Source of the DNA: Hymenoscyphus infarciens
Lineage: Eukaryota; Ascomycota; Leotiomycetes; Helotiales; Helotiaceae
Assembly: GCA_001414345.1 (NCBI GenBank)
Contig: LLCB01000251.1
Location: 24,807-88,806 of the forward strand
Direction: 5' to 3'
Length of the DNA stretch: 64,000 bases
The position numbers were made by a program, and so were the translations under genes. This document shows, one piece after another, positions 52,701 through 64,000 of this stretch; the first letter of the stretch is position 1, and each line of letters opens with the position of its first letter. The notes under the pieces are model-generated. The model did not search any database. It worked only from the letters and a program-made list of their open reading frames with translations, and had not been told where the DNA came from.

Positions 52701-55700
52701 AATAATTTACTACGTACCTCTTATAGTCTAAACCTAGTCTAACCTAGTAGTAGTATTATATTAATAACTAGTATATCTTTTTTATACTTAGATAAGTACT
52801 AGATACTTAGTTATAAACTTCTTAGATTAGCTTTATATATAGTTTAGTATTTCTCTAAATATAAAGTTAATTTTTAAAGAAGAGTAAATTATTTAATAAA
52901 ATAGAGTATTTATTTAGAAGTTTATAACGTTCTTTCTAAAAGAAGTGTAGATTATTTTCTTTTAACTTTTAAATTATATTTAAACTTAACTCTAGAATAA
53001 TATCTATTATATTAAGAGATATAGACTATTCTTATAAAAAGATCTAAGTAAGTTTAATATTAATTTAAAGGTCTAACTAATTAGGTCTTAAGAGAGTACG
53101 TAAGTAGCTATCTAATTTAGCTTAATTATAGGTTTTTAAGTCTTATTTATATTAAGTTAATATATCTACTTTTTAGTTACTCTTCTTAGACATAAATTAG
53201 ATCTAAAAGTTAAAGTCTAATAAAAACTCTATCTATTAGACTTACTTAGCTATAAGTAGCTTAGTTATTATAAAGTATTCTAATAATCTATAGTTTAAAT
53301 ATATGTTAATATACTTCTAATATAATATAAGTTTAAAGTGCTATTTCTTAAAAGCTTTTATAATAGTAAATAGTTCTTTATTATAGATCTTCTAGTTTAA
53401 TTTATAGCTAACTAAGACGTATAAGTAGAACCTAATAGAGTACTAAAGGCTATTATATTATTATAAGAAAACACCTACTATTACTCTTTCTAAGGAGTCT
53501 ATTTCTACCTTTATATTATAATTAGAGTTAAAGTAGTATAAGGTTTATATAGTAAGTAGTCTAGTCCTTAGTACTTTAAAGGCTTTATTATATTTAGGTG
53601 TTTATAGAAAAGGCTTTAAAGAGTATATTATTATAGTTAAGAGTTTAGCGATTTTAGTATAACTTTTAATAAATTATTTATAAAATCTTATAAACCTTAG
53701 ATAAGACTTTATACTTATTATAGTAGTAGATTAGACTTAGTTTTATAAAGGTTTTACTTTTTCAAGATTAACTTTAAATCTCTTTATAATTAAGATAAAT
53801 CTTAAGTATTTAATTCTAGTAATACTAAATTCGCTTTTCTTAATATCTACTTAAAGTCTTATTTCTTAAAGCTAACTTAAAACCTTCTTAACTTATTCTT
53901 TATATTCTTTAATAGTATTTAAATAAATTAAAATATTATCTAAGTAGATAATATAGAAGTTGTCTAGATAATCGATTAAGACGTTATTTATATAACGTTA
54001 ATAAGTAGTAGAGCTATTATAGAGTTTAAAAGAAAGAACCTTATATTTATATATACTATATCTTATTCTAAACGTGGTTATCTCTTCTAAGATAGAGTCT
54101 ATTTAGATATAATAGAAAGCTTATCTTATATCTAACTTAGTAAAGATTTTAGCTATTCTTATTCTTAAAAGGAGCTTATTAATTTAAGGGATTAGATAGA
54201 GATTATTTTAAGTTAGAGTGTTAAGCTTCTTATAATCGATATAGAACTATAGCTTATTACTATTAGCTTTTTTAATAAAGAGTACTAGAGAGGCGAAAGA
54301 GCTATTACTATTAACAATAAACCTCTTATCTAGGTTCTCTATAAGATACTCCTTCGTAGCTTTAAGCTCTATAGTTAACTATTAATATAAAGGCGAAAAG
54401 GAGTTAGAAAGTAGTTTATTTAAAGTAATCTTATAGTTATATTTATAGTAAGAAGAGAGCTTATTAGAAGCTACTTTTAAGAACACGTCTTTATAAGAAG
54501 AATAATATTTTAGAAGTTAGGTCTATATTAGAGCTCTTATATTATCGTCGTTTTAAAGAGGGGCTAACTTTTTATTAATAATCTAATCTAGCTTATAGAT
54601 ACTAGTTATATAAAATTCCAAGTTAGGTTGTTTTATATTAAAGTATATAACGTTAGTACTTATTTTACTAATAAAAGAGTATAGAGTTTAGTTTTTTAAA
54701 ACTATACTAGTAGTTTAAAGAGGCTTTAGACTAGAGTTAGAGGTTAAAATTTTAAGAGGAGTTATTATTATAGGTAAGAGTAATAGCTCGGCTATATTTA
54801 TAAGTCTACTCTTTTTATATCTTTCTTATTACTAAATAGTATACTCCTTCTAATTCACATTTAACTAGTAATTTAAAAAGGGTTTCTAGTTCTAGCTAGA
54901 AAGTGAAAGTAAGATCTTCTTACTAAAGTAGAGAGTTAAGAGGTAATTAGCTAGCTAAGTAATCTAGCTCTTTAAAAGGTTAAAGAGGATTTTAAAGTAG
55001 TTTAACTACTTATTATTAATAATTAGATCTTACTATCTAAGGTTTAAGATAATAAAGAGGTAGTTAAGAATATAATGTTTATTAATATTTAGATATAGTT
55101 ATATATACTACGTTACTTAGCTTTTAGTACTATTATTATATCTATAAATAGATACTATATATAGTAATCTTTAAATCTTTAAACCTATTATCTTAGATAA
55201 GTATAGAGCTAAGAGCTAATTTAGAAATAGGTACTTATTTACTCTTATATCTACTAAAGCTTATAATTTAATATCATATTCTTATATACTAAGAGTAGTA
55301 TTTATAAGGAACTATTTTCCTCTTATAAGCTTAGAAAGATCGAGTCTAGTTAGGTTATAATTATATAGGCTTAGAAAGGAATTTTTACCTAGGCCTCTTC
55401 GTTTTCCTTCTAACTTAGCTTAGAGTTAGAGTACTCTTTAGAAGGTTATTCTTCTTTATATTAATCATCTATCTTATTAATACTAAGAAGATTAGAGTAA
55501 TTAGGTTTAAAATATCTAGGCTTACTATAATAGTAATACTTTATACTAGTAGAGACTTAGTCTATTAATATAGTCTTTGATTTTTTACTAATAGAAAATA
55601 GTCTAAGAGTTTATAAAATCTTCTAAGATATAGAATTAAGTTTATATAAGAGTAGAGAGGGTTTTAGAGTTAAGCTAGATAAGGATTAAAAAGTACTCGT

Positions 55701-57506
55701 CTTTTTAAATAATAAGGTTATATTAATTAGTTTAGTTATAATACTAGTTATAGATAATTCTATATTTTAGTACTTCTTCTTATCTAAAGCTAAAAGATAT
55801 ACTACTATCTTATTAAAATTATAATTCTAATCTCTCTTAGCTATAGTAAAGCTACTTTAGAGCTATAGTATAATCTTATCTTATATCTAGTAGAATCTTT
55901 CTAACTTTAGTATTCTCTTAAGTATAGCTATATTTAAGAAGCGTACTCTAAAATCTAAAAAGGTTTCTCTTATATAACCCTTTCTACTTATTTATAGAGC
56001 TTAAAATTTATTCTAAGTATTCTTCTTCTTATAACTAGTTAGAAAGTAGAAATCGAAGAGTTTGATTATATCTTATTAATCTTTAAAAGCTATATTACCT
56101 ATATCTAACTCGTATTAGAGCTCTAAGTAGTTCTTAGTAAGTTTTATAGTTATTTTCTAAATAAGAGCTTTATAAGTTTTAAGTATATAGTAATAGTTAG
56201 CGTTTACTTAAAGTCTATTATATATAGATATCTTTTATTACTTATAAGTAAGTAAAGTACTATTGTCTAAAGGTTTAATTTTCTTTATAATTTTGCTTTT
56301 AGTAGGTTATTAGACTCTTAGTAAGGTTTTAGCTTATAATTATAAAGTAAATCGTTATAAAAGAAGAATATTAGAGGTTAAGTTTTGTATCTAAAGATAG
56401 TCTAGTATAATAGAAGAGTATAAAGAAGGAGTCTAATTATTTCTTAGTAAGTATCTACTAATCTATTATACTAAATCCGCTAATTAGGCGATTCGGTTAT
56501 CTTACTACTAAATTCTTTTATCTTTTTCTTAGTCCTTAGCCTCTATAGCCTAAATCACTTCTTATATCTTATCTATATTAGAGAAGTCTTAGTTGTCTCT
56601 CTAGCTTCTAGGAGTAACCCCTTTACCTTTATTACTCTAGGACTTTTTATTTTTTAGTAAGCGGTGTTGAGTTAGAGACCTTTCTATAAATACTTAACTT
56701 TATTCCTTAAAAGAGAGCTCTACGCTTTAAAGTAGAGCTTAAGAGAGACCTAGAGTTGCTCTTAAGTCTAATATATTAAATATTAAAAAAGAGAGGTTAA
56801 AAAGAAGGCGATTTAGAAGTTTTCTAGATAACTATTTATATTATTAACTATCTAAATTATATATAGTAATCTCTATACTAAGAAGGTTATTAGGATTCTT
56901 AGGAATACTTAGCGTATTCTAATCTCTTAATATATAAGATACGATTTTTACTAGCTATTTATATAGATATTAAACCCTAGTATTACTAGCTGTCTAAGAG
57001 ATCTCTAGAATCTTAGCTATTTAAGAATATGTTGTTATAGTCTAATTCTAAGCTAAATCGAAATTAAAATAAATAAAGTAACGATAAGCTTAAAAGAGAT
57101 ATTATAAAGGCTATTATTAATAAAGAAGAGTTTTTCCTTTTTATATAATAGTATAAAATATATACTATAGAAGAAGAGGTATATAAGAGTATGTTTAAGA
57201 CTAAATAACGTAAGTAGATACTAGGCTCTAATATAGAAGAAAAGGAAAAACTATTCTTCTTCTATACTAAGTATAAATATTTATATATAAGAGGTCGGAG
57301 ACTACTAAGTCCTAATAAGAATAATATCTAAGTCCTTTCTAATATAGCTACTAAAATAATAAGGGCTTTAAAGCTAAATATATAAGACCTTAAAGTAAAA
57401 TATATAATATCTAATTCTTACTCTCTTCAGCCTCTTCTATCTCATAAGTCGTAGAAGTATCGGTAGTTTTATAAATACCGATAATTCAGAATAGCGTGCT
57501 ATTACA
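49703..57506 (-). mobile_element. Complete Ty3/Gypsy LTR retrotransposon, RIP-inactivated, 7804 bp
   Basis: The LTRs at 49703-50065 and 57144-57506 are both exactly 363 bp. They are flanked by identical CTTAC target duplications (49698-49702, 57507-57511). A minus-strand polypurine tract adjoins the left LTR, so transcription runs right to left. Decayed domains in minus-strand order are: gag-like region near 55.9-56.0 kb; a CCHC knuckle with Cys changed to Tyr near 55.51-55.55 kb; reverse transcriptase with YLDNILIY (from YLDD) near 53.93-53.96 kb; the RNase H end (EFLLDFNF...) near 53.14-53.24 kb; and integrase with DFKLFLKDKY and AILVFINRL near 52.5-52.65 kb. RT before integrase defines Gypsy order. 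Stops are abundant and mostly TAA/TAG from CAA/CAG. It is not autonomous now. Confidence 0.9.
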
Positions 57507-57511
57507 CTTAC

Positions 57512-57772
57512 TCTTCTATAGTTAGAAAAGAATAGTTTATTCTTTTCTTCTATATTAGAGCCTAGTATTTATATACGTTATTCTACTAAACATACTTTTA
57601 TATACCTCTTTAATAGTAGTATATATTTCGTACTATTATAAAAAAAGGCTAAAAGCTTCTTTACTAGAGATAGTATAAATAATATCTCTTTAAGTATATT
57701 ATTTACTTATTTTAAATTCAAAGTTAATATATCTTTTACTTTAGACTAGAATTAGACTCGAACGATAATAAC
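57512..57772 (+). mobile_element. Right part of the split + oriented LTR and start of its internal region
   Basis: 57512-57640 ends TTCGTACTATTATA and completes the LTR begun at 49544 (about 288 bp in all). 57641-57772 is the reverse complement of the sequence that borders the 5' LTR in minus-oriented copies (compare 57000-57143). It therefore shows the first bases of a + oriented internal region, truncated at 57773. Confidence 0.65.
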
Positions 57773-58016
57773 GATAATAGTACGAAATATATACTACTAC
57801 TAAAGAGGTATATAGAAGTACGTTTAAGATAGAATAATATATATAAATACTAGGCTCTAGTATAGAAGAAAAGGAAAAACTATCTCTCTTTTATACTAAA
57901 TATAAGTATTTATATATAAGAGATCGGAAACTACTATAGTTTAATAATAATAAGAACTAAGTCTTATCTAATATAGCTAATACTAAATAATAAGAGCTGA
58001 AAAGCTAAATATTTAA
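57773..58016 (-). mobile_element. LTR hosting three later insertions (left part)
   Basis: The LTR starts at about 57773 (ATAATAGTACGAAATATATA). It is interrupted successively by the TRIM (58017-58992), by the element at 59020-62876, and by the LTR beginning at 62913. Further host pieces are 58998-59014 and 62882-62912. Confidence 0.65.
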
Positions 58017-58992
58017 TATTACAAATGTATGGCGGAAACTCTTTAATTTGCTAAGTGTGGCCTAAGCCGACTATTTATGCCCTGGGATGACGCTAGTGCC
58101 TACGCTAGTGAGTAGCTACGTGACTAACATACTCCTATTCACTAGGCTTTCAACACACCCCCTTAGGCGCTTGGCTGCTCTAACTACCTAGCTTCTATAT
58201 CTCTCTTTTCACCTCTTTACTATCCTTTCTTCTAATACCCAGTTTTGCACCCTCTATCCGTAGCCCTAGCAAGTATTTTCCACCCTCTATCCCGGATTAC
58301 GAGTAACTGTTTTGGTTGGGAGGACCTTTATAGCTTTTATAGAGTGAATTGTTTTTGAGTTGTAGAGTTCGATGATTGGTTCGGCTCGCTTCGTGGCCGA
58401 GTATAACTTCCTACTTCCTTATGCCCGGTAGGAAGGTGAATGTAGGCTGGCGTAAGGTGGAACTGTCGTTTCGGTTTCTGACTTGCTGTTCCTTCGCCGT
58501 TGTGATTAGGCAGCTTCTTCGTAGATAGCTGCTAAGTGATGTCTGTTCCGAACTGTTGTTCTTTCGCATCTGGCGCGGTTTCCAGCCTTCTTAGCTTTCG
58601 TTACTCGACATCTGGCACCTAATACTCTTACTGGAAAAGACGACTTTTGGTAACGGGCGGTTGCTTTGAGCTACCTTATTGTGCTCACCCCCTAAAAAGG
58701 AACCTCGATTTAGGCGGTTACTTTAAGCTACCTTGTTGTGCTCACCCCTTGAAAAGGAACCTCGATTTAGGACTTCGCTCCTAGGGGCGGGAAGGCTCTA
58801 TATACCATATAACATATATTAGAGGTACGTAGAGCGTCCCGGGTCTTATAACCTGTTGTAAATGTATGGCGGAAACTCTTTAATTTGCTAAGTATGGCCT
58901 AAGCCGACTATTTATGCCCTGGGATGACGCTAGTGCCTACGCTAGTGAGTAGCCACGTGACTGACATACTCCTATTCACTAGGCTTTCAACA
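58017..58992 (-). mobile_element. TRIM-type miniature LTR retrotransposon, 976 bp
   Basis: Terminal direct repeats 58017-58155 and 58854-58992 are each 139 bp, with ends TGTTG..CAACA in the better preserved right copy. They are flanked by TTTAA target duplications (58012-58016, 58993-58997). On the minus strand, AAGGGGGTG directly precedes the 3' LTR as a polypurine tract. The 698-bp interior has no coding capacity but contains a tandem pair of about 58 bp (58660-58775, with GTGCTCACCCC and AAAGGAACCTCGATTTAGG in both). The two LTRs differ at only a few positions, almost all transitions, so insertion is comparatively recent and RIP light. Confidence 0.9.
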
Positions 58993-59019
58993 TTTAATAT
59001 CTAACTCTTAATCTCTTTT

Positions 59020-62000
59020 TATAATAGTACGAAATACACACTACTAGCGAAGAGGTATATAGGAGTACGTTCGAGACAGGATAACGTATGTAAATACTAG
59101 GCACTGATACGGAAGAAAAGGAAAAACTATCCCTCTCTAACTCTAGGAGTAGGCTGCTATAAATAAGAGGTTTGGATAGTATAAAAAGGGTCTGAAACCG
59201 ACCAACGTTATACGTCGGCTAATACAAAAGCCTGAACCTACGTAACCTTCCTAAAACAGACAACATAAGACAATAGCAGCCGAAACAACAACCATTGCCA
59301 AAACCTTATATGTAGTAGGTACTACCAGCTATCCAGGATGGCATGCCATCACATCCCCCTCTCTTAAAAAAGACTCGTCCCCGAGTCTGTCTATCTCTTA
59401 TTGTTCAGGGTCGAATCAGGATGGTGTAAGTGTTGTAACATTTGTCGTGTTTGTTGTAAGCGAGAAAGTTAGAGTCTGAATCGTAGCTGACCCAGTTCGT
59501 AGATGCTTTGTTTATTATCGAAATTTGTCGTAAGCGAGACGAGATGTCGAGATGGGTTCTGAATCGTGACCGACCCAATTCGTAGGTGCTTGTAAAAGAG
59601 ACTTCGTTTCCAATCCTTCAATATCAAAGCAAGCATTCGCGTTCGCTAAAAGAGTGTGGTCCGATCCGTCTAGCAGGTCGGAGAAAGTTCAAAGTTCAAA
59701 AGTTCAAAGTTCAAAAGTTCGGAGTAAAATCAGAAAAAGTTCAAAGCAGAGTCGGAGGCGAATTCAGAGTAGAGTCGGAAGTCGTTCGGTTGTGATTAGC
59801 GGTGATAACTCAGTTAAGAGCTCACTACGAGAGCGTACCGATTCGTATCTGATTCGAATTCGATTGAAACTTCTAGCCCGGCCAGAAGCGAAAGAAAGTA
59901 AGAAAGAATATAAAGACTATAAGACTCTGTACCAGAGTCGGTGGGGTTTCAGCTAGTCAAAAGACTTGATGCCGAATTTGAAAATGCTGTCCGAAGTTCA
60001 AGACAACAAAAAGGAGCAGTTTCGGCTGGTCAAAAGAGTTGTTGCCGAAGTTGTCGTATTGCCTTGTTCCCTTCAACGATTCTGAATCGGGGTACTTAAG
60101 GACTTATTCGTCATCTTCCGATTCGAAGAAAAGTTGCTGTTAGGTCGTGGGGAGCTCGGAGCTGAACTGGATGCTTTAACCGAAGTGTTGATATCGACAG
60201 GCTTAGTCGTTTCGTTAGCAGCTAACTTAGCGAAGTTGTAATTCCAGCATCTCTTAAGCATAGCAGACGCGGCTCAGAGCTGAGGTGAGTCCCACATATA
60301 AAAGAACCTTTCCGATTCTGGTATCTCTCCGAGTATGGCCGTACTCGAAAAGTGACTTTTTTGAAGTCGGCAAAAGTTTCTTCAGCGTAATCTTCTTCTA
60401 ATTCCACTTCCATCTCTTTCAACCTTTATACCAGCGGCTAGGACTCGGTCTATAACCAAGTAATCGTAAATGTTCGCTAGTAGAGGTTCAAGGGAAGTTC
60501 AGAGTAGAGCCGGATAATGTTCGGTCAGGATTAACAGCGATAACTCAGCTAAGAGCTCGCTTCTAAGTTTTGTCCTGATAGAAAGCGTATTTTGACCGAT
60601 TCGTATCCGATTCGAGGGTTGGGAAGTAGTAGGAAGGCATTAGGGGCAGCGGTGTCCCTTAAGCGAAAGGGGTCTGAATTCGGGCTTGAAAGCAAAGGAG
60701 GGTTCGAACGAAGGTTCGAAAGAGGGTCGGATCGGTGAGGGTTCGGAGGCGGGGTGTTTTTGACTTCGAAGTTCGCTTATGATTATGTCTATCTCGTCTA
60801 ACCGATCGTTTGTCCCTTATTTTTGTGCCTCCATCTCGTCCGTATATCGTCCGCATTTAAAAAGTCTTCTTCAGAGGGCTGAGCCCTTGTTGTTTCGTGA
60901 CTTTTTATTCTTAGGTATACGGGTAAGGATCAGAGAGGGTTCAGAGGTGTCTTTCGAAAAAGGGGGGTAGCCCTAGAAGGTCGTTCGACGCCTCGTAGCA
61001 GAACAGGTTCAGAGAGACCTAAGGTCTCTCGGAAATTCGACATAATGTCGATTTAGGGGGGGGGGGGGTAAGATCAGATTTAGAAGCCTTCTAGATAACT
61101 TTGGTATGTCGACTTATTCACCGAACCTATGTATAGTAGTCTCTATATAGAGAAGGTTATTAGAAGCCTCTAAAACACTTAGCGTATTTCTACTTCCTTA
61201 ATATATAAAACACGATTTTTACTAGCTATCGATAACTAATACTAAACTCTAATATTACTAGCTGTCTAGGTAGTCTCTAATTACTCGGCTATTTAAGGAT
61301 ATTATTATAATAGTCTAATTTAGGCCTAAAGTGAAATAAAAGTAATAAAAAGTTCAAAGAGATATTATAAATACTATTACTAGCGAAGAAGAGTTTAGCC
61401 TTTTTATATAATAGTACGAAATATATACTACTAGTAAAGAGGTATATAAGAGTATATTTAAGACAGAATAATATATATAAATACTAGATACTAATATAGA
61501 AGAAAAGGAAAAACTATCTCTCTCTAACTCTAGAAGTAGGCTGCTATATATAAGAGGTTTAGATAGTATAAAAAGGGTTTAAAACTAACTAACGTTATAC
61601 GTCGGCTAATATAAACAGTGTTTTAGCTTTCCCTGCCTTAGTTAGCCTAGTACTCTAGAGAGAATAGGCTACCTCTCTTTATTAGAAAAGAAGAGAATAG
61701 GCTAATTTCACTTATAAGCTAGGCTAAATTAGATAAGAGAGATACTAAATTAAGATAGAAGAGGTAAGAAAGACTAAAAGAGAGAGCTAGATAAGAAGAG
61801 GTATTAGAGAAGATAAAATAGAATAGAAAGTATATAAGTAAAAAGTATTAAAATAAGCAAAAAGTAATAAAAAGTACTAATATTATAAACTAATTCAAGA
61901 AGTATTAAAAATAATAATATTATTAAAGCTACTAAAAGACGAGATATTATATCTAAATTACGTATTATCTTAGTAGATTAGTAACGACCTAATTCTCTTT

Positions 62001-62876
62001 ATTCTACTGCTATTATAAGGTTAGATTCGCTATTATTAATAATAATCGTCTTAAACGATTAAGAAGAAGAAGAGATAGATTAAGAAGAGATAGACTAAGA
62101 GAGAGTAGACTAAGAGAGGGTAGACTAAGAGAGAGTAGACTAAGAGAGAGTAGGTGTTTAGATACTAGCTAGGCTAGAACGTCTGCGGAAAAAAGAGTAG
62201 CTTATATTAGTAATAATTAGAATAATAAATAATAAGAGAAGTAATATATAATATATATATCTTATATTATTATATAGCGTAGACATTAGAGAGTATAATT
62301 AATATTATTAATATATTATCTAGAAACTAGTTAAAGCTTAAATACGAGAGCTTATATCTATCGGAGTAAATAGTACTAAATTAAGTACTCTACTAGATAC
62401 TTGATTTACTATAGTAAAACCTCTGTTTTTAGGTACTGATTAGCTTTTCTTAGATAGCACCACTTCTACTAAATCTACTAATAATACTAATAATACTATA
62501 AATAATATATTTAAGACTAGTATATACTCTGTCTAGTCTTCTCTATAGACTAGGAAAGGCTACTCTAATACCTTAGATAGGAAAGAATAGACGGAATAAA
62601 TTTTAGAATAGAATTAGAGTAGCTAAAAGAAGTAATATATTAGAATAGGATTAGGCGAGATAGTCTTAAAATAGAGATAGAAAGGAGAAAGATCGTTAAG
62701 ATAGAATAGAATAATAGATTAGACGGGGAAACCTAAAACACTGAATATAAAAGCCTAAATCTACGTAACCTTTCTAAAATAGATAATATAAGATAATAGT
62801 AGCTGAAATAACAACTATAGCCGAAACCTTATATATAGTAGATACTACTAGCTATCTAGAATAGTATACTATTATA
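59020..62876 (-). mobile_element. Gag-type non-autonomous LTR retrotransposon carrying a hAT insertion
   Basis: The left LTR is 59020-59353 (334 bp). The right LTR is 61407-62876 after removal of the hAT-like insert and its duplicated 8 bp, also exactly 334 bp. CTTTT duplications flank the element (59015-59019, 62877-62881). The left LTR is followed by TCCCCCTCTCTTAAAAAAGA, a minus-strand polypurine tract. The 2053-bp interior matches the RIP-damaged element at 21001-23868. It contains a minus-strand gag-like stretch (60.24-60.42 kb, TFADFKK, EYGHTRRDTRIG in a neighbouring frame) also seen in the Gypsy element near 55.9 kb, but no polymerase. It has a G13 tract at 61056-61068. Left of that tract the sequence keeps normal GC; right of it RIP is heavy. 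Confidence 0.88.
61616..62743. mobile_element. hAT-like DNA transposon (non-autonomous or decayed), 1128 bp
   Basis: The ends are inverted repeats: CAGTGTTTTAGCTTTCC on the left and CAGTGTTTTAGGTTTCC as reverse complement of the right end. The 8-bp target duplication AATATAAA lies at 61608-61615 and 62744-62751. An 8-bp duplication with CAGTG termini is the hAT signature. The insert splits the right LTR of the element at 59020-62876. The interior is AT-rich, lacks an open transposase frame, and contains tandem GAGAGAGTAGACTAA units at about 62085-62150. Confidence 0.88.
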
Positions 62877-62912
62877 CTTTTATATATAAAGATTAGATAT
62901 TAATATCTTTAG

Positions 62913-64000
62913 TATAACGGCGCGAAATACACACTATAGGAGAAGAGGTATATAAGAGTGCGTTCGAGACTAAATAACGTAAGTAGATATAAGGCTCTAA
63001 TATAGAAGAAAATAATAACTATCCCTCTTCTATACTAAATATAAACGTCTATATATAAGAGTTTAGAAGCTTCTAAGTTCTAATAATAATAATAACCAAG
63101 CCTTACTTAATATAGCTAATACTAAATAATAAGAGCTAAAAAGCTAAATATATAACCTCTAATCCTTTAGAAAGCTAAATATATAATATCTAAACCTTAA
63201 TCCCTTCTATATATAAATATTAGATATTAATACCTTTAGTACTTTACTCGTATAAGTATTAGTTATTCGTAATCTTAGCCCTAGGGGTATTAGAGGTATT
63301 AGTACTACTTAAGAGTATTAGCAGTTTTACAAATACTAACAATTTAAGATAATACTATTATATAATAATCTAGCTATTATATAATAATCTAGGATAGCGT
63401 ACTATTATATCCTCTCTTCTTTAAAAAGACTTATCCCAAGTCTTTAGTTATCGATTAGCGTAGTATTAGATTGATTAGAGTATTATTTATCTCTTTATTA
63501 TAAAGAATATAATTTATCTACTATTATAGTATCTAGTAGTTAAGGTAGAGTTAGTAGCTAGTAGTATTATTATTTAAGAGCTAATTACTCTTTGTTTACT
63601 ACTATATACTATATAATAATAGGATGTGAATAAAAGAGAAGCTAATAATTAGCTAATAGATAGAAAGTAGTATACTATTATAAAGTTATTATATTCTTAC
63701 TATTATTATATATTATAATAGTAATTATTAAGCGATAAATAATAATTATAAGACGACAGCTATTATTATAAGTAGTATATTAGTAAGCGACTTTTCCTTA
63801 ATTCTAACTTCTCTTCTTCTTTTCTTTTTATTTAAATAATATAAATAGTAAGAATACCTTCTAATTAAGTATATTCTTATATACTAACTTATCTTCTTAA
63901 AATATATATATTATATATATATATATAAAAGTAAGTTCTTCTCTTCTTAATTAGACCTAATTTAAGGCTAATCTAATATAGTAAAATACCTCTTCTATAT
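62913..64000 (-). mobile_element. LTR element truncated by the window edge
   Basis: A long LTR variant (62913-63409, 497 bp, TATAACGGCGCGAAATACAC to GCGTACTATTATA) is followed by TCCTCTCTTCTTTAAAAAGA, a minus-strand polypurine tract. The internal sequence that follows matches 50066-50640 of the complete Gypsy element. The element continues beyond 64000. Its left junction interrupts the older host LTR at 62912. Confidence 0.75.

Noticed and set aside
48978..64000. Mitochondrial insertion or mitochondrial contig explaining the AT richness
   Set aside because: LTR pairs, target duplications and Gypsy polymerase motifs explain the sequence; no mitochondrial genes are seen.
1..64000. CRISPR arrays, operons and bacterial-type elements
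   Set aside because: Spliceosomal introns, eIF5, ATG10, Arp2/3 and snRNP genes show the DNA is eukaryotic; no regularly spaced repeat-spacer array exists.

Overview
The window looks like nuclear DNA of a filamentous ascomycete (Pezizomycotina; protein style suggests Leotiomycetes, not proven). Housekeeping genes carry short GT..AG introns of 48-114 nt. They alternate with strongly AT-dominated blocks of nested LTR retrotransposons whose damage is almost entirely C-to-T and G-to-A, the mark of repeat-induced point mutation (RIP).

Layout. 0.7-6.9 kb: a disordered hypothetical protein, a tandem duplicate of a secreted GPI-anchored Ser/Thr-rich protein (one copy broken, one intact) and an endonuclease/exonuclease/phosphatase-family enzyme. 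7.06-10.3 kb: a MITE and a six-exon Zn2Cys6 transcription factor of 690 aa. 12.2-14.0 kb: a 611-aa disordered protein. 14.0-18.7 kb: gene-poor DNA rich in simple repeats. 18.7-25.0 kb: RIP-damaged nested LTR elements. 25.4-26.8 kb: a single-pass membrane protein. 27.5-36.1 kb: an accessory island with a palindrome array, a mosaic zinc-finger / NB-ARC-like / patatin / ketosynthase gene, a broken acyltransferase gene and two MITEs. 36.4-44.6 kb: the conserved core, with eIF5, ATG10, a U2B''/U1A-type snRNP protein, ARPC1 (Arp2/3) and a conserved hypothetical protein. 45.3-48.9 kb: an intron-containing tRNA, PMP3, a broken gene and a RIP-killed coding remnant. 48.9-64.0 kb: a nested retrotransposon block with a complete Ty3/Gypsy element, a gag-type non-autonomous LTR element, a TRIM, a hAT-like DNA transposon inside an LTR, and another LTR element cut by the window edge.

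The conserved genes have unrelated roles (translation initiation, autophagy, splicing, actin, membrane potential) and form no pathway. Notable structure lies in the accessory parts. The mosaic gene at 29.4-33.3 kb joins fragments of protein families normally found apart. The nesting order of the transposons can be read exactly from target-site duplications and from paired LTRs of identical length (363/363, 308/308, 334/334, 139/139 bp).
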